The translations under genes were made by a program, and so were the position numbers. The notes under the pieces were generated by a model, which saw only the letters and a program-made list of their open reading frames with translations, had not been told where the DNA came from and searched no databases. A stretch of 64,000 nt of DNA from Pseudomonas sp. C1C7 (GTDB taxonomy: Bacteria > Pseudomonadota > Gammaproteobacteria > Pseudomonadales > Pseudomonadaceae), in assembly GCF_013359595.1 (NCBI RefSeq), contig NZ_JABFMP010000010.1, forward strand, positions 106,796-170,795. Direction: 5' to 3'. Positions 28,501-37,818 of this stretch are shown in pieces; the stretch's first letter is position 1, and every line of letters starts with the position of its first letter.

Positions 28501-31500
28501 GTTGCCGTGCGATCACCCTGAAGGTGGCCGGCAGAACCGTCACGCGCAAACCGTCAGCGTGCGCCTGGACAGCGAACGCACCCGGCAATTGCTGCAACAG
28601 GCGCCGAGCGCCTACCGCACCCAGGTCAACGACCTGTTGCTCACCGCATTGGCCCGGGTTTTGTGCCGCTGGAGTGGCCATGAGTCGGCGCTGATTCAAC
28701 TGGAAGGCCATGGCCGCGAAGCGCTGTTCGACGAGATCGACCTGACCCGCACCGTCGGCTGGTTCACCAGTGCCTACCCGCTGCGCCTGACCCCGCACGA
28801 CATCGAAGAAGCGGCCGGGCAGGGCGCCTCGATCAAGGCAATCAAGGAGCAACTGCGCGCGGTGCCGCACAAGGGCCTGGGCTATGGCGTGCTGCGCTAT
28901 CTGGCTGATGAATCCTGCCGTCGCGGCATCGAGGCGTTGCCCGTGGCGCAGGTCACCTTCAATTACCTGGGCCAGTTCGACCAGAGCTTCGGTGCCGATG
29001 CGCTGTTCCTGCCGCTGGAGGAAAACATTGGCGCCGCCCACGATCCGCGGGCGCCGTTGCCCAACGAATTGAGCGTCGACGGTCAGGTCTACGGCGGTGA
29101 GCTGGTGCTGCGCTGGACCTTCAGCGCCGAGCGTCATGAGCGGCAGACCATCAGCGACCTGGCCGATGCCTACATCGGCGAGCTGCGAAGCCTGATCGCC
29201 CATTGCCTGCGCGACGAGGCCGGCGGCCTGACGCCGTCGGACTTCCCGCTGGCGAAACTCAGCCAGGCGCAACTCGATGCGCTGCCGGTGCCGGCCGCCG
29301 CCATCGAGGACGTCTATCCGCTGACCCCGATGCAGGAAGGCATGCTGCTGCACACCTTGCTCGAACCGGGCACCGGCCTTTACTACATGCAGGACCGCTA
29401 TCGCATCAACAGCGAGCTCGATCCGCAGCGTTTCGCCCAGGCCTGGCAGGCGGTGATCGCCCGTCACGAAGCCTTGCGCGCCTCGTTCTGCTGGAACGTC
29501 GGAGAAGACATGCTGCAGGTTATCCACAAGCCGGGCAGCACGCCGATCGAGTACCTGGACTGGAGCGACATTGCCGAAACCGAGCAGGAGCCGAAACTGC
29601 AGCACCTGCTCAAGACCGAGCGCGAGGCCGGTTTCGATCTGCTCAACCAGGCGCCGTTCCACCTGCGCCTGATCCGCGTCGGTGCGGCGCGCTACTGGTT
29701 CATGATGAGCAACCACCACATCCTCATCGATGCCTGGTGCCGTTCACTGCTGATGAACGATTTCTTCGACATCTACATGGCCCTGGGCGAAGGCCGCGAA
29801 GCGCAACTGGCCGTGCCGCCGCGTTATCGCGACTACATCGGCTGGCTGCAACGCCAGAGTCTGGCCGAAGCGCGGCAGTGGTGGAAAACCAACCTGCGGG
29901 GCTTTGAGCGGACCACGCCGATTCCGAGCGACCGGCCGTTTTTGCGCGAGCATGCCGGCGACAGCGGCGGCATGATCGTCGGCGACCGCTACACCCGGCT
30001 CGATGCCCGTGACGGGGTGCGTCTGCGCGAATTGGCCCAGGCCCATCAGCTGACCATCAACACCTTCGCCCAGGCGGCGTGGGCCCTGGTGCTGCGACGC
30101 CTGAGCGGCGAACGCGACGTGCTGTTCGGCGTCACGGTGGCGGGGCGTCCGGTGGACATGCCGCAGATGCAGCGCACCGTCGGCCTGTTCATCAACAGCA
30201 TTGCGCTGCGGGTGAAGATGCCCGAGGGCAATCAGCGCTGCAGCGTGCGCCAGTGGCTGACGCAACTGCTCGACAGCAACATGCAGCTGCGCGAGTACGA
30301 ATACCTGCCACTGGTGAACATTCAGGAGCAGAGCGAGCTGCCCAAGGGCCAGCCGCTGTTCGACAGCCTGTTCGTGTTCGAGAACGCCCCGGTGGAAGTC
30401 TCGGTGCTGGACCGTGCGCAAAGCCTGAATGCGACTTCGGATTCCGGTCGCACCCACACCAACTTCCCGCTGACGGCGGTGTGCTATCCGGGGGATGACC
30501 TGGGGCTGCACCTGTCCTACGACCAGCGTTATTTCGATGAGGCCACGGTCGAGCGCATGCTGGGTGAGTTCAAGCGCCTGCTGCTGGCGCTGGTCGAGGG
30601 CTTCCATGGCGACATGCTCGATCTGCCGTTGCTGGGGGCGCAGGAGCAGGAATTCCTGGTCCATGGCTGCAACCAGAGCGAGCACGATTACCCGCTGGAA
30701 CAGAGCTACGTCGCACTGTTCGAAACTCGGGTTGCCGCGCATCCGCAGCGCATCGCCGCCAGCTGTCTGGATCAGCAACTCAGTTATGAGGCGCTGAACC
30801 AGCGCAGCAATCGTCTGGGGAATGCCTTGATCGCCGCCGGCGTCGGCCTCGATCAGCCGGTGGCGCTGCTGGCGGAGCGTAACCTCGATCTGCTGGGCAT
30901 GATCATCGGCAGCTTCAAGGCCGGGGCGGGTTATTTGCCGCTGGATCCTGGGCTGCCGAGTCAGCGTTTGAGCCGCATCATCGACCTGAGTCGCACGCCG
31001 TTGCTGGTCTGCACCCAGACCAGTCGCGAACAGGCACTGGCGCTGCTGGAGGAGTGCGTTGGCGTCAACCGGCCTCGTCTGCTGGTGTGGGAAGAGGTGC
31101 AGGCCAGCGACGTGTCTGTAGCCGATCCGGGGATTTACAGCGGGCCGGATAACCTGGCGTATGTGATCTACACCTCCGGTTCCACCGGTTTACCGAAAGG
31201 GGTGATGGTCGAACAGCGCGGCATGCTCAACAACCAGTTGAGCAAGGTGCCGTATCTGGACCTGAGCGAGGCTGACGTGATCGCCCAGACCGCCTCGCAG
31301 AGCTTCGACATTTCCGTGTGGCAGTTCCTCGCCGCGCCGTTGTTCGGTGCGCGGGTGGACATCGTGCCGAACAGCATCGCCCACGATCCGCAGGGACTGC
31401 TGGCCCATGTGCAGCGCCAGGGCATCACCGTGCTGGAAAGCGTGCCGTCGCTGATCCAGGGCATGCTTGCCCAGGAACGCATGAGCCTCGATGGCCTGCG

Positions 31501-32548
31501 CTGGATGCTGCCGACGGGTGAAGCGATGCCGCCGGAACTGGCGCACCAGTGGCTGCTGCGTTATCCCCGGATCGGGCTGGTGAATGCCTACGGTCCGGCG
31601 GAATGTTCCGACGACGTGGCGTTCTTCCGGGTCGACATGGCGTCCACCCGTGGCAGCTATCTGCCGATCGGCACGCCGACCGACAACAACCGCTTGTACC
31701 TGCTCGATGGCGCGCTGGAACTGGTGCCGCTGGGGGCCGTGGGTGAGTTGTGCGTGGCCGGTACCGGGGTTGGGCGTGGTTATGTCAGCGACCCGCTGCG
31801 CACGGCCCAGGTGTTTGTGCCGAACCCGTTCGGGGCGCCGGGGGATCGCCTGTACCGCACCGGCGACCTGGCTCGCCGTCGCAGTGACGGCGTGCTGGAG
31901 TACGTGGGGCGGATCGACCATCAGGTGAAGATCCGCGGCTATCGCATCGAACTGGGGGAAATCGAGGCGCGGTTGCATGAGCAGGCGCAAGTCCGCGATG
32001 CGGCGGTGGGGGTGCAGGAAGGCGTCAATGGCAAGCATCTGGTGGGGTATCTGGTGGCGGCGGATTCGGCGCTGGCACCGGCCGAACGCCTGGACCGCAT
32101 CAAGCAGCGCCTGCGCGCCGAACTGCCGGAATACATGGTGCCGCTGCACTGGCTGTGGCTCGACAGACTGCCGCTCAACGCCAACGGCAAACTGGACCGC
32201 AAGGCCCTGCCGGCGCTGGAGATCGGCCAGTTGCAATCGGCGGACTATGTCGCGCCGCGCAATGAGCTGGAGCAGACCCTGGCGGACATCTGGGCCGAGG
32301 TGCTGAAGGTCGAACAGGTCGGCATCCGCGACAACTTCTTCGAACTGGGCGGGCACTCGCTACTCGCCACCCAGATCGCCTCCCGGGTCCAGAAAACCCT
32401 GCAAAGGGACGTGCCGCTGCGGGCGATGTTCGAGTGCAGCACGGTGGAGGAACTGGCCGGGTACATCGATGGATTGGCGGCCAGTGACATCACCGGGGAA
32501 AAGGCGGATCGGTTGAATGACCTGATGGCGGAACTGGAGGGGCTTTGA
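19547..32548 (+). CDS. pvdL: PvdL, pyoverdine chromophore peptide synthetase (acyl ligase-T-C-A-T-C-A-T-E-C-A-T)
   Basis: The 4333-residue synthetase starts pyoverdine assembly. Domains by residue: acyl-CoA ligase about 1-575; T1 with S611; C1 (HHIIADG 806-812); A1 about 1125-1620; T2 S1670; C2 (HHIVTEG from 1862); A2 about 2185-2690; T3 S2738; epimerase (HHLVVDG 2914-2920); C3 (HHILIDA 3390-3396); A3 about 3725-4225; T4 S4271. There is no thioesterase, as expected for the first synthetase. Known PvdL makes acyl-Glu-D-Tyr-Dab. My hand-read pocket residues are DVWHFGRIN, DAEGIGAVM and DIWELTADD; the last, with three acidic residues, fits Dab. AGGAAAC precedes the ATG. Confidence 0.97.
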   Translation: MTDAFELPSTMVQALQRRAALTPDRVALRFLAETPDQAVVLSYRELDRRARTIAGALQAQADFGDRAVLLFPSGPDYVAAFFGCLYAGVIAVPAYPPESAKRHHQERLLSIISDAEPRLLLTSADLQAALSQIEGAPSLLCVDTLDSALAERWVAPDLQDNDIAFLQYTSGSTALPKGVQVSHGNLVANEQLIRHGFGIDLNPDHVIVSWLPLYHDMGLIGGLLQPIFSGVPCVLMSPAYFLGRPLRWLEAISEYGGTISGGPDFAYRLCSERVSESALERLDLSGWRVAYSGSEPIRLDTLERFAEKFAACGFTEQSFMASYGLAEATLFVAGTPRGQGIGNLRVDDQALAQNRAEAGEGSAIMSCGISQPEHGVLIIDPASLDEVADNTVGEVWASGPSIALGYWRNPEASAKTFVQHAGRTWLRTGDLGFMRDGELFITGRLKDMLIVRGHNLYPQDIEQTVEREVEVVRKGRVAAFAVNRDGEEGIGIAAEISRSVQKVLPPEALIKAIRQAVAEAYQQAPSVVVLLNPGALPKTSSGKLQRSACRLRLADGSLDSYALFPSASDEVAGQSASASELQSLIAQVWCEQLQVKQVDADDHFFLLGGNSIAATQVVARLRETLGLELNLRLLFEAPTLAAFAEAVARQQQDGGSPQGEIVALSRSEAMSQPLPQSLAQNRLWITWQLDPHSSAYNIPGALRLRGELDEDALRASFQQLIERHESLRTRFFERDGVALQQVLAAGEFNLQSIDISDLPAAEREARAQQIREDEARTQFDLEKGPLLWVTLVRLDDEDHQLLVTLHHIIADGWSMNVLIDEFSRLYAAATQGQQATLAPLPTQYADYGSWQRQWLAQGEGERQLAYWKDRLGDELPTLDLATDHPRSAQQQRSAARHTLRLPAGLSDAVRQTAQAHESTAFMLLLATFQTLLHRYSGQRDIRIGVPNANRPRLETQGLIGFFINTQVLRAELDSRLPFDQLLAQTREAALGAQAHQDLPFEQLLEAFPQAREQGLFQVMFNHQQRDLGALKRLPGLLAEELPWHSREAKFDLQLHSEEDRNGRLTLSFDYADELFDAATIERLAAHFSRLLQAVCEHPDTVLGDLPLLSLSEHDQQKNWSVAPCEPAQQWLPELLNEQARQTPERTALVWDGGSLSFAELHTRANRLGHYLRDKGVGPDVCVAIACERSPQLLIGLLAIIKAGGAYVPLDPDYPAERLAYMLKDSGVELLLTQTGLLERLPATDGVSVIAMDTLHLDSWPCQAPGLHLHGDNLAYVIYTSGSTGQPKGVGNTHAALAERLQWMQYTYGLDDSDVLMQKAPISFDVSVWECFWPLITGARLLIAGPGEHRDPHRIAQLVQEHGVTTLHFVPALLSLFIDEPQSAECTSLRRLFSGGEALPAELRNRVLAQLPAVQLHNRYGPTETAINVTHWHCSSADGERSPIGRPLGNVVCRVLDSELNPLPAGVPGELCISGLGLARGYLGRPALTAERFVVDPLGEQGARLYRTGDRARWTADGVIEYLGRLDQQVKLRGFRVEPEEIEARLLAKDGVAQAVVLVRETAAGAQLIGYYTATDASETEDAQTARLKTALASELPEYMVPAQLMRLEQMPLSPSGKLDRRALPEPQWQVREHVEPVTELEQQIAGIWREVLGLAQIGLRDDFFALGGHSLLATQIISRTRQACDVELPLRALFENSELGAFAEQIRMIQASGQTNKQPPIAAVDRSQPVPLSYSQQRMWFLWQMEPDSPAYNVGGMARLRGDLNVSCFDAALQALILRHETLRTTFPSVDGVARQQVHAETGLRLQRMDFSSLAADQREQQVQQLADEQAHLPFDLETGPLLRACLVKTAGQEHYFVLTLHHIVTEGWAMDIFARELSALYEAFVDGRESPLAPLPVQYLDYSVWQRQWLESGERQRQLDYWTAQLGREHPLLELPGDRPRPPVQSHQGELFRFDLSDDLAARVRAFNAQQGLTLFMTMTAALAVLLYRYSGQTDLRIGAPVANRIRPESEGLIGAFLNTQVLRCQLDGQMSVGELFEQVRHTVIEGQSHQDLPFDHLVEALQPPRSAAYNPLFQVMCNVQRWEFQQSRTLAGMTVEYLVNDARATKFDLNLEVTDLDHRLGCCLTYSTDLFDEPRIARMAGHWRNLLEALIADPQQRLSELPLLAACEQQQLLDSLGVEPGEHRLDQCIHHLFAEQALVRKDAPALTFAGQTLSYAELDSRANRLAWVLRERGVGPQVRVGLALERSLEMVIGLLAILKAGGAYVPLDPEYPLDRLHYMIEDSGIGLLLSDRAMFAALGELPASVGRWCLEDDSPALVSYPTGELPFINLPQHQAYLIYTSGSTGKPKGVVVSHGEIAMHCRAVIERFGMRADDCELHFYSINFDAATERLLVPLLSGGQVVLRAQGQWDAEEICGLIRRHGVNIIGCTPSYGSQLAQWLATRNETLPVRMIITGGEALTGEHLQRIRAAFKPSLFFNAYGPTETVVMPLAGLAPEVLEEGAGSVPIGSVIGDRVAYILDADLALVPQGATGELFVGGAGLAQGYHQRPGLSAERFVADPFATHGGRLYRTGDLVRQRADGLVEYLGRIDHQVKIRGFRIELGEIENRLLEHEAVREAVVLALDTPSGKQLAGYLVCDGDESDGAALRETLKAHLKSQLPDYMVPAHLILLASMPLTANGKLDRRALPAPDPELNRQQYVAPSNALEITLAQIWCEVLNVEQVGLNDNFFELGGDSILSIQVVSRARQQGIHFSPRDLFQHQTVQTLAAVASRTEQVTAEQGLLSGESRLTPIQHWFFDTDIPQRQHWNQALLLQPTAVLEPHRLEQALLAVIEQHDALRLRFNEVSGQWQAEHQALSDVPVLLQVRVSSMDKCTALFADAQRSLDLVEGPLMRVLLVDGPEGQQRLFIAIHHLVVDGVSWRVLLDDLQSVYRQLEAQQSVNLPAKTSAFRDWAARLQAYAGSESLREELSWWQSQLAGPNAELPCDHPEGGRQNRHAQTVSVRLDSERTRQLLQQAPSAYRTQVNDLLLTALARVLCRWSGHESALIQLEGHGREALFDEIDLTRTVGWFTSAYPLRLTPHDIEEAAGQGASIKAIKEQLRAVPHKGLGYGVLRYLADESCRRGIEALPVAQVTFNYLGQFDQSFGADALFLPLEENIGAAHDPRAPLPNELSVDGQVYGGELVLRWTFSAERHERQTISDLADAYIGELRSLIAHCLRDEAGGLTPSDFPLAKLSQAQLDALPVPAAAIEDVYPLTPMQEGMLLHTLLEPGTGLYYMQDRYRINSELDPQRFAQAWQAVIARHEALRASFCWNVGEDMLQVIHKPGSTPIEYLDWSDIAETEQEPKLQHLLKTEREAGFDLLNQAPFHLRLIRVGAARYWFMMSNHHILIDAWCRSLLMNDFFDIYMALGEGREAQLAVPPRYRDYIGWLQRQSLAEARQWWKTNLRGFERTTPIPSDRPFLREHAGDSGGMIVGDRYTRLDARDGVRLRELAQAHQLTINTFAQAAWALVLRRLSGERDVLFGVTVAGRPVDMPQMQRTVGLFINSIALRVKMPEGNQRCSVRQWLTQLLDSNMQLREYEYLPLVNIQEQSELPKGQPLFDSLFVFENAPVEVSVLDRAQSLNATSDSGRTHTNFPLTAVCYPGDDLGLHLSYDQRYFDEATVERMLGEFKRLLLALVEGFHGDMLDLPLLGAQEQEFLVHGCNQSEHDYPLEQSYVALFETRVAAHPQRIAASCLDQQLSYEALNQRSNRLGNALIAAGVGLDQPVALLAERNLDLLGMIIGSFKAGAGYLPLDPGLPSQRLSRIIDLSRTPLLVCTQTSREQALALLEECVGVNRPRLLVWEEVQASDVSVADPGIYSGPDNLAYVIYTSGSTGLPKGVMVEQRGMLNNQLSKVPYLDLSEADVIAQTASQSFDISVWQFLAAPLFGARVDIVPNSIAHDPQGLLAHVQRQGITVLESVPSLIQGMLAQERMSLDGLRWMLPTGEAMPPELAHQWLLRYPRIGLVNAYGPAECSDDVAFFRVDMASTRGSYLPIGTPTDNNRLYLLDGALELVPLGAVGELCVAGTGVGRGYVSDPLRTAQVFVPNPFGAPGDRLYRTGDLARRRSDGVLEYVGRIDHQVKIRGYRIELGEIEARLHEQAQVRDAAVGVQEGVNGKHLVGYLVAADSALAPAERLDRIKQRLRAELPEYMVPLHWLWLDRLPLNANGKLDRKALPALEIGQLQSADYVAPRNELEQTLADIWAEVLKVEQVGIRDNFFELGGHSLLATQIASRVQKTLQRDVPLRAMFECSTVEELAGYIDGLAASDITGEKADRLNDLMAELEGL

Positions 32549-32571
32549 TTCTCTAGCGTCCGGGCACGCCT

Positions 32572-32663
32572 CTTCGCGGGAAAGCCTTGCTCCTGCAGTG
32601 ACCGGGTCGATCTGCTGATTTGTGGTCGACCCTGAACCTGTAGGAGCAAGGCTTGCCCGCGAA
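32572..32663. repeat. REP doublet after pvdL
   Basis: TTCGCGGGAAAGCCTTGCTC and the complementary right arm enclose a second, inner stem (GGGTCGA / TCGACCC). It lies directly downstream of the pvdL stop. Confidence 0.88.
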
Positions 32664-32687
32664 CAGCACAACCCACACCTTTGGTTT

Positions 32688-32750
32688 ATTGACTGTCGAG
32701 GACGCGCGGCTCAGGCTTTGCGCTCCTTTCCTGGCGAGTAGACAGTCAAT
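32688..32750. promoter_or_regulatory. Perfect 10-base inverted repeat reaching the hydrolase start codon
   Basis: ATTGACTGTC at 32688-32697 is exactly complementary to GACAGTCAAT at 32741-32750, which includes the first two bases of the hydrolase ATG. In RNA it could pair across a 43-base loop and cover the start site; in DNA the halves could be protein-binding sites. Confidence 0.5.
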
Positions 32751-33573
32751 GCCTTTCGTAACAATTGACGGACAACCTCTTCACTACCTCGATCAAGGCA
32801 CCGGCCCGGCGGTTCTGCTGGCGGGCAGTTACCTGTGGGACCAGGCCATGTGGGCGCCGCAGATTGCCGCCTTGTCGCAAAACCGTCGGGTCATCGCCCT
32901 GGACCTGTGGGGTCACGGTGAGTCGGGGGCGCTGCCGGCCGGGACGACTTCGCTGGACGACATCGCGCGACAGGCACTGGCCTTGCTCGATCACCTGGAC
33001 ATCGACCGCGTGACCCTGGTCGGCCTGTCGGTCGGTGGCATGTGGGGTGTGCGGCTGGCGCTGTCGGCACCGCAGCGGCTCAACGGCCTGGTGCTGATGG
33101 ACACCTATGTCGGCGTCGAGCCGGAGGCGACCCGCCAATACTACTTCTCGCTGTTCAAGATGATCGAAGACACCGGCGTGATCGCACCGCAGCTGCTGGA
33201 CATCGTGGTACCGATCTTCTTCCGTCCGGGCATCGATCCGCAGTCGGCGCTGTATCAGGACTTGCGCGCCAAACTGGCGTCGCTGTCACCAGAGCGCCTG
33301 CGCGAAAGCGTGGTGCCGATGGGGCGGATTACCTTTGGCCGCGATGACCTGCTGCCGCGCCTGGGCGAACTGGATGCGGCGAGCACGCTGGTGATCTGCG
33401 GCGACCAGGACAAACCGCGTCCACCGAGCGAAGCGCAGGAAATGGCCGAGCTGATTGGTTGTCCGTGTGTGTTGGTACCGGAGGCGGGGCATATTTCCAA
33501 TCTGGAAAACCCGCAATTCGTCACCGATGCGTTGCTGAAATTTTTGAGCGAGAGAACACGCACGACCGCGTAA
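32749..33573 (+). CDS. Alpha/beta hydrolase downstream of pvdL
   Basis: The 274-residue hydrolase has the nucleophile elbow GLSVG with S94, an acid in CGDQDKP and the catalytic histidine in EAGHISN, similar in layout to 3-oxoadipate enol-lactonase relatives. It has no signal peptide. It is not the GrsT-type thioesterase PvdG, and no PvdS box was found before it, so a pyoverdine role is only suggested by position. The ATG at 32749 has a weak ribosome site; the open frame begins at 32653 but the added residues are partly REP-derived. Substrate unknown. Confidence 0.8.
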   Translation: MPFVTIDGQPLHYLDQGTGPAVLLAGSYLWDQAMWAPQIAALSQNRRVIALDLWGHGESGALPAGTTSLDDIARQALALLDHLDIDRVTLVGLSVGGMWGVRLALSAPQRLNGLVLMDTYVGVEPEATRQYYFSLFKMIEDTGVIAPQLLDIVVPIFFRPGIDPQSALYQDLRAKLASLSPERLRESVVPMGRITFGRDDLLPRLGELDAASTLVICGDQDKPRPPSEAQEMAELIGCPCVLVPEAGHISNLENPQFVTDALLKFLSERTRTTA

Positions 33574-33578
33574 TCGTT

Positions 33579-33637
33579 GTTCGCGGGCAAGCCTCGCTCC
33601 TACAGATCACCTGTAGGAGCGAGGCTTGCCCGCGAAG
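33579..33637. repeat. REP doublet, perfect 26-base arms
   Basis: TTCGCGGGCAAGCCTCGCTC... and its exact complement are separated by only five bases (ATCAC). It lies between the convergent hydrolase and dsbG genes and should form a very stable hairpin, so it may serve as a transcript end for both. Confidence 0.93.
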
Positions 33638-33649
33638 AGGCCTCTGAGA

Positions 33650-34417
33650 TTATTTCGGCCCGAGAATCTTCACCAATTTCTCCGGCGCCGGCGCGCCTTG
33701 CTGCTGTTGCAGCTCACCCTTGTCATCCATGTAGAAAATCGCCGGCGTGGCCTGCAGCTCCAGATCGTCCATCAACTGCATGTTGGCCGCCAGCTTGGCC
33801 TGTACCGCCGGCGGCACGTCCTTCAACGGCTTGAGCGAGCTGCCCTTGCCCGCGGACTCGTGGTCTTGCAACGCCTTTTGCGGGTCCTTGGCGGCGAGCA
33901 GCGCGGCGGATTTTCCCGGGCTGTCTTCGCGGATGATGCCGACCATGATGTGCCGCAACTGCACCTTGCCGGCCTTGACCCAGGGCCGTGCCTGTTCCCA
34001 GAACATGTTGCAGTAAGGGCAGTTCGGGTCGCTGAACAGATACACCACCCGCGGCGCATCCTTGCTGCCGTCGGCGATCCAGTTGCTCGCCTCCATCTTG
34101 CCCCAGACCTCCTTGGACATCGGCGCATACACCAGCTTCTGCAAGGGCTCGCTGCTCAGGTCGTTGCCCTTTTCGTCGTACAGATTGCCCAACAGCACAT
34201 GTTTGCCATCCGGGGTCAGGTACAGCGCCATGCCACGGTTCTGGTACTGCGCCGCGTAGCCGCGCAGGCCGTCGGGAGCATCGAACTGGCCGACGATTTT
34301 CGCGCCCTTGGCCTCGATCTGCTTGATCGCAGCGGGCAACTCTTCGGCCTGCACCGACGGCAGGTGCAGCAGGGCGGCACCCAGGCTCAGGGTCAGCAGG
34401 TGGCGGAGGCGGGGCAT
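33650..34417 (-). CDS. dsbG: Thiol:disulfide interchange protein DsbG
   Basis: The 255-residue periplasmic protein has a signal peptide (about residues 1-24), an N-terminal dimerisation domain and a thioredoxin-like domain with the CPYC active site (C133, C136). DsbG keeps single cysteines reduced and repairs wrong disulfides, receiving electrons from DsbD. AAGGAAAC lies before the ATG. The start is inside the last 25 bases of the upstream DsbE-like gene, so it is the third gene of a tightly packed operon. Confidence 0.92.
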   Translation of the reverse strand: MPRLRHLLTLSLGAALLHLPSVQAEELPAAIKQIEAKGAKIVGQFDAPDGLRGYAAQYQNRGMALYLTPDGKHVLLGNLYDEKGNDLSSEPLQKLVYAPMSKEVWGKMEASNWIADGSKDAPRVVYLFSDPNCPYCNMFWEQARPWVKAGKVQLRHIMVGIIREDSPGKSAALLAAKDPQKALQDHESAGKGSSLKPLKDVPPAVQAKLAANMQLMDDLELQATPAIFYMDDKGELQQQQGAPAPEKLVKILGPK

Positions 34418-35247
34418 GGCAGTTTCCTTGAAGAAGTGGCGGGTGCGGAATCGAAGTTTTCCAGGGCGCGGGCGAGGCTCGCTTGGGACAGTTCACCCAG
34501 ATGGCTGCCCAGCAGGCGACCGTCGGGGCTGTAAAACAGTGTAGTCGGCAAGGCCATGGAGCCGACGGCCTGGCCCAGGCGACCGCTGCCGTCGAACAGC
34601 ACGTTGGACAGGCTCAGGCCCTGGGTTTCCAGAAAGGTGGCGACGCTCTGCATGCTTTCGGCCTGATTGACGAACAGGAACGTCAGGTCCGGGCGCTGTT
34701 GCTGGGCGTTTTCCAGCACCGGCATTTCCCGGCGGCAGGGCGGGCACCAGGTCGCCCACAGGTTGATCACCAGCGGGCCGCCCTTGTAGTCCGCCAGTTG
34801 CACGGTTTCCCCGGCGGCGTTGCGCAGGGTGATTTCCGGCAGGCGCGTGCCTTGTTCATAAATCGTCAGGGAGTAGGTCGCCAGCAACCAGAACGCCAGG
34901 CCGCTGGCCACGCCGAAACCCAGTGGCCGGCGCAGACCCGGGCGACGCCAGCCCCGGTACAGCGTGGCGATCACCAGCGCGATGATCCCCGGCCAGGCGA
35001 GGAAACCGCCGTCGCGCAGGTCGATGATCTGCCAGAGATCGTTGTGGTAGTGGGGCCAGTACATGGCAACGAAACCGACTCGCGCCGCCAGCATGCCGAT
35101 CAGGAACAACCCGAACAGCACCGACTCGGGATTCTCGCCACCGTGCTTGGCCACCCGCCAACCGACAAAGGTCGCCAGTGCCAATGCACTGATCAGCAGC
35201 AGATGGTTGAGCGCGATGGCAAAGGTGCCGAGGGTGAAGGTGAGCAT
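34393..35247 (-). CDS. TlpA/DsbE-like thioredoxin fused to a multi-pass membrane domain
   Basis: The 284-residue protein has about four membrane segments in residues 1-130, weakly resembling prolipoprotein diacylglyceryl transferase (YWPHYHNDLW, GGFLAWPGI), followed by a TlpA-type thioredoxin domain with WCPPC at 167-171. It probably passes reductant from DsbD to periplasmic targets. Its ATG overlaps the dsbD stop by one base. In P. aeruginosa the matching gene (PA2477) lies in the same order between dsbD2 and dsbG. The C-terminal 20 residues overlap dsbG coding sequence. Confidence 0.88.
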   Translation of the reverse strand: MLTFTLGTFAIALNHLLLISALALATFVGWRVAKHGGENPESVLFGLFLIGMLAARVGFVAMYWPHYHNDLWQIIDLRDGGFLAWPGIIALVIATLYRGWRRPGLRRPLGFGVASGLAFWLLATYSLTIYEQGTRLPEITLRNAAGETVQLADYKGGPLVINLWATWCPPCRREMPVLENAQQQRPDLTFLFVNQAESMQSVATFLETQGLSLSNVLFDGSGRLGQAVGSMALPTTLFYSPDGRLLGSHLGELSQASLARALENFDSAPATSSRKLPCPASATC

Positions 35248-36983
35248 TAACGGGCGTCTCGGGTTGTGGTCCAGCGTTGCAGGAACGTCTCGGCATCGAC
35301 TTCGCCGGTGATGCGCTGGCTGCGACGCTCGACGCCATCGGTGCCGATCCACAGCAGGCTCGGTGGTCCCGGCACCTTATAGCGGCCGAGCAGCTCGCGG
35401 CTGGCGGCGTTGTCAGCGGTGACATCCAGGCGCAGCAGGCGTACGTCGCTCAGGGCCTGCATCACATTGGCCTTGCCGAACACCTGCTTTTCCATGACTT
35501 TGCACGACACGCACCAGTCAGCGTAGTAGTCCAGCAGCACCCACTGGCCTTGCGCTTGCGCGGCATCGAGTTCCCGCTGCAGGACCGCAGGGTCCTTGAT
35601 CGTGGTGAAGGCGTCGTGGCCAGTGGGCGTTGCGGCGACCGCCGTACCGGAGGCGCGGAACACCTGCAGCGGCTTGAACAGATCGTCACTGCCGCCCGCC
35701 GCGCCGATCACCAGCAGGCTGCCCCACAGCCCCATCAACACAGCGCTGACGCCGAACAGATGGGCGATGCGGCCAAAACCTTCGGATTGCTTCCAGGCGC
35801 TATACGCCGCGATCAACAACAACGCGCCGCACAGGCCGACCCACAGCGACTCATCCAGCACCGGGCGCAGCATCAGCAGCGCGGTGGCGAGGAACAGGAA
35901 GCCGAAGATGCCCTTGACCAGGTTCATCCAGGCGCCGGGTTTGGGCATGAAACGATTGCCCACCGTCACCACCAGCAACAGTGGCATGCCGATGCCGATT
36001 CCCAGGGCGAACAGAATCAGACCGCCGTGCAGCGCATTGCCGCTTTGCGCGATATAGAGCAGGGCACCTGCAAGCGGCGCGGTCATGCACGGGCCGACCA
36101 GCAGGCCGGACAAGGCTCCCAGCGCACCGGCACCGAGCAGGCTGCCGCCGCGCTGGTTGCGCGAGACGTTTTCCAGACGATCACGCACGGCCACCGGCAG
36201 TTGCAGTTCGAAGAAACCGAACATCGGCAGCGCCAGCAGCACGAAAATCGCCGCGAAACTGCCCAGCAGCCAAGGGTTTTGCAGCAGCGCCTGAAGGTTG
36301 GCCCCGAGCATCGCCGCCAGCACGCCCATCGCCGCGTACACCAGCGCCATGCTCACCACGTAGCTGCCCGCCAGGGCGAAGCCACGCTTGGGTGAGGCGC
36401 CGCTGCCGACGATCAGCCCGGCCAGAATCGGCAACATCGGCAGCGAACACGGGGTGAACGCCAAAAGTAGTCCGAGACCGAAGAACACCAGCAGGCTCCA
36501 GCCCAGCGGGTGCTGTTGAAGGCTGCTGGCCAGCGCCTGATCCTGCGCCTCGCCGGTCGCGGCTAGGTCGGCCTTGCCGCCCAGATCCACCACCTGGGTC
36601 TGCGGTGGATAACACAGGCCGGCATCGGCGCAACCCTGATAGCTGACCTTGACCTGGCCGGTGGCGCCTGCAGGAATCTTCAGTTCCAGGCCCTGGCGAT
36701 ACACCGGCTGTTCGCCGAAGAACTCGTCGCTGTGGGCCTCACCTTCGGGCAAGGCGGGGTGCTGGTCGTCGGGCAGGCCATCGAACTTCAGTCGCTTCTG
36801 GTACAGGTAGTAGCCGTCGGCAATCTGCCAGAACAGCTGCATTTCGCCGGATTCCAGACGTTCGGAGGTGAAAACGAATGCCTTGGCGACGGGCAGGAAG
36901 TCGGGTTTGCTATCGAACGGATTGCTACCGGCCTGGGCCAGGCCCGATATCAGCAGAGCGAAGAGGAGAAACAGATGACGCAT
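35247..36983 (-). CDS. dsbD: DsbD, transmembrane thiol:disulfide reductant conductor
   Basis: The 578-residue protein has a signal peptide, an N-terminal periplasmic domain with the cysteine pair CADAGLC, eight membrane segments carrying CSLPM and the second core cysteine (GPCMTAPLAG), and a C-terminal thioredoxin domain with CVSC (C491, C494). It carries electrons from cytoplasmic thioredoxin across the membrane to periplasmic proteins such as DsbG. It heads the dsbD-tlpA-dsbG operon, divergent from dsbRS. This is probably the second copy (DsbD2 type), with a housekeeping DsbD elsewhere. Confidence 0.93.
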   Translation of the reverse strand: MRHLFLLFALLISGLAQAGSNPFDSKPDFLPVAKAFVFTSERLESGEMQLFWQIADGYYLYQKRLKFDGLPDDQHPALPEGEAHSDEFFGEQPVYRQGLELKIPAGATGQVKVSYQGCADAGLCYPPQTQVVDLGGKADLAATGEAQDQALASSLQQHPLGWSLLVFFGLGLLLAFTPCSLPMLPILAGLIVGSGASPKRGFALAGSYVVSMALVYAAMGVLAAMLGANLQALLQNPWLLGSFAAIFVLLALPMFGFFELQLPVAVRDRLENVSRNQRGGSLLGAGALGALSGLLVGPCMTAPLAGALLYIAQSGNALHGGLILFALGIGIGMPLLLVVTVGNRFMPKPGAWMNLVKGIFGFLFLATALLMLRPVLDESLWVGLCGALLLIAAYSAWKQSEGFGRIAHLFGVSAVLMGLWGSLLVIGAAGGSDDLFKPLQVFRASGTAVAATPTGHDAFTTIKDPAVLQRELDAAQAQGQWVLLDYYADWCVSCKVMEKQVFGKANVMQALSDVRLLRLDVTADNAASRELLGRYKVPGPPSLLWIGTDGVERRSQRITGEVDAETFLQRWTTTRDAR

Positions 36984-37031
36984 GGAAAAGCCTTATTCCT
37001 TTGCAAGTGAGGTGCACAATGGGTGGTGTCG

Positions 37032-37049
37032 ATTAACCGACCATTAACC
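37032..37049. promoter_or_regulatory. Direct repeat, probable DsbR-binding site
   Basis: ATTAACC occurs at 37032-37038 and again at 37043-37049, an 11-base period typical of OmpR-family binding sites. It lies in the 154-base spacer between divergent dsbD and dsbR, about 50 bases from dsbD. Confidence 0.65.
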
Positions 37050-37137
37050 CTGGCGACCTTGTGGCGAGGGGACTTGCGGCATAATGTCCGCTTAATCGGT
37101 CAACGGCCTAATCAGCTTTATTTACACGAGGCTCCCC

Positions 37138-37818
37138 ATGCACGTACTGGTTTGCGAAGACGACGAGTTGATCGCCAGCGGCATCGTCGCCGGCCTGACC
37201 GCCCAGGGCCTGACCGTGGAACACGTGGCCACGGCGTCCGCGGCCCGGGCAATGCTCAAGGTAGCGGAATTCGACGTGATGGTACTCGACCTCGGCCTGC
37301 CCGATGAAGACGGCCTGAAGTTGCTTCAACAGCTGCGCAACAACGGCCTGGAACTGCCGGTGCTGATCCTCACGGCCCGGGACTCGGTGACCGACCGCGT
37401 CGACGGCCTGCAGGCCGGTGCCGACGATTACCTGCTCAAACCCTTCGACCTGCGCGAATTGGCCGCACGCCTGCACACCCTTTTGCGACGGGTGGCGGGG
37501 CGCAGCGTCAACCTGATCGAGCACGGCGCCCTGACCTACGACCCGAGCAGCCGCGAAACCACCCTCGGCGGACAGCCGGTCGACCTTTCCCGTCGCGAAC
37601 AATCGTTGCTGCAGGCCCTGTTGCATAACCGCGGCCGCGTACTGTCCAGCGAACAGCTCAAGGACAGCGTCTACGGCTTCAACGACGAACTGGAGAGCAA
37701 CGCCCTCAACGTTCACATCCATCACCTGCGGCGCAAACTCGGCAACGGCATTGTCGAGACCGTGCGCGGCCTGGGTTATCGCCTGGGCCCGGCTGATGGC
37801 GGAGATCAAACCAAGTGA
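37138..37818 (+). CDS. dsbR: DsbR, OmpR-family response regulator
   Basis: The 226-residue regulator has a receiver domain (EDDE near residue 7, phospho-acceptor D51 in VLDLGLPDEDG) and a C-terminal winged helix (SRREQSLLQALLHNRGRVLS, VHIHHLRRKLG). It sits divergent from dsbD-tlpA-dsbG, the same arrangement as P. aeruginosa DsbRS (PA2479-PA2480), a copper-responsive system that turns on the Dsb genes. The stop codon overlaps the ATG of the kinase gene. The name rests on gene order; other OmpR pairs look alike. Confidence 0.82.
   Translation: MHVLVCEDDELIASGIVAGLTAQGLTVEHVATASAARAMLKVAEFDVMVLDLGLPDEDGLKLLQQLRNNGLELPVLILTARDSVTDRVDGLQAGADDYLLKPFDLRELAARLHTLLRRVAGRSVNLIEHGALTYDPSSRETTLGGQPVDLSRREQSLLQALLHNRGRVLSSEQLKDSVYGFNDELESNALNVHIHHLRRKLGNGIVETVRGLGYRLGPADGGDQTK

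Noticed and set aside
32500..32548. Truncation of PvdL because no thioesterase domain is present
   Set aside because: PvdL passes its product to the next synthetase and normally ends with a carrier domain.
33579..33637. Insertion sequence or mobile element ends
   Set aside because: The inverted repeats are REP palindromes with no transposase gene or target duplication.
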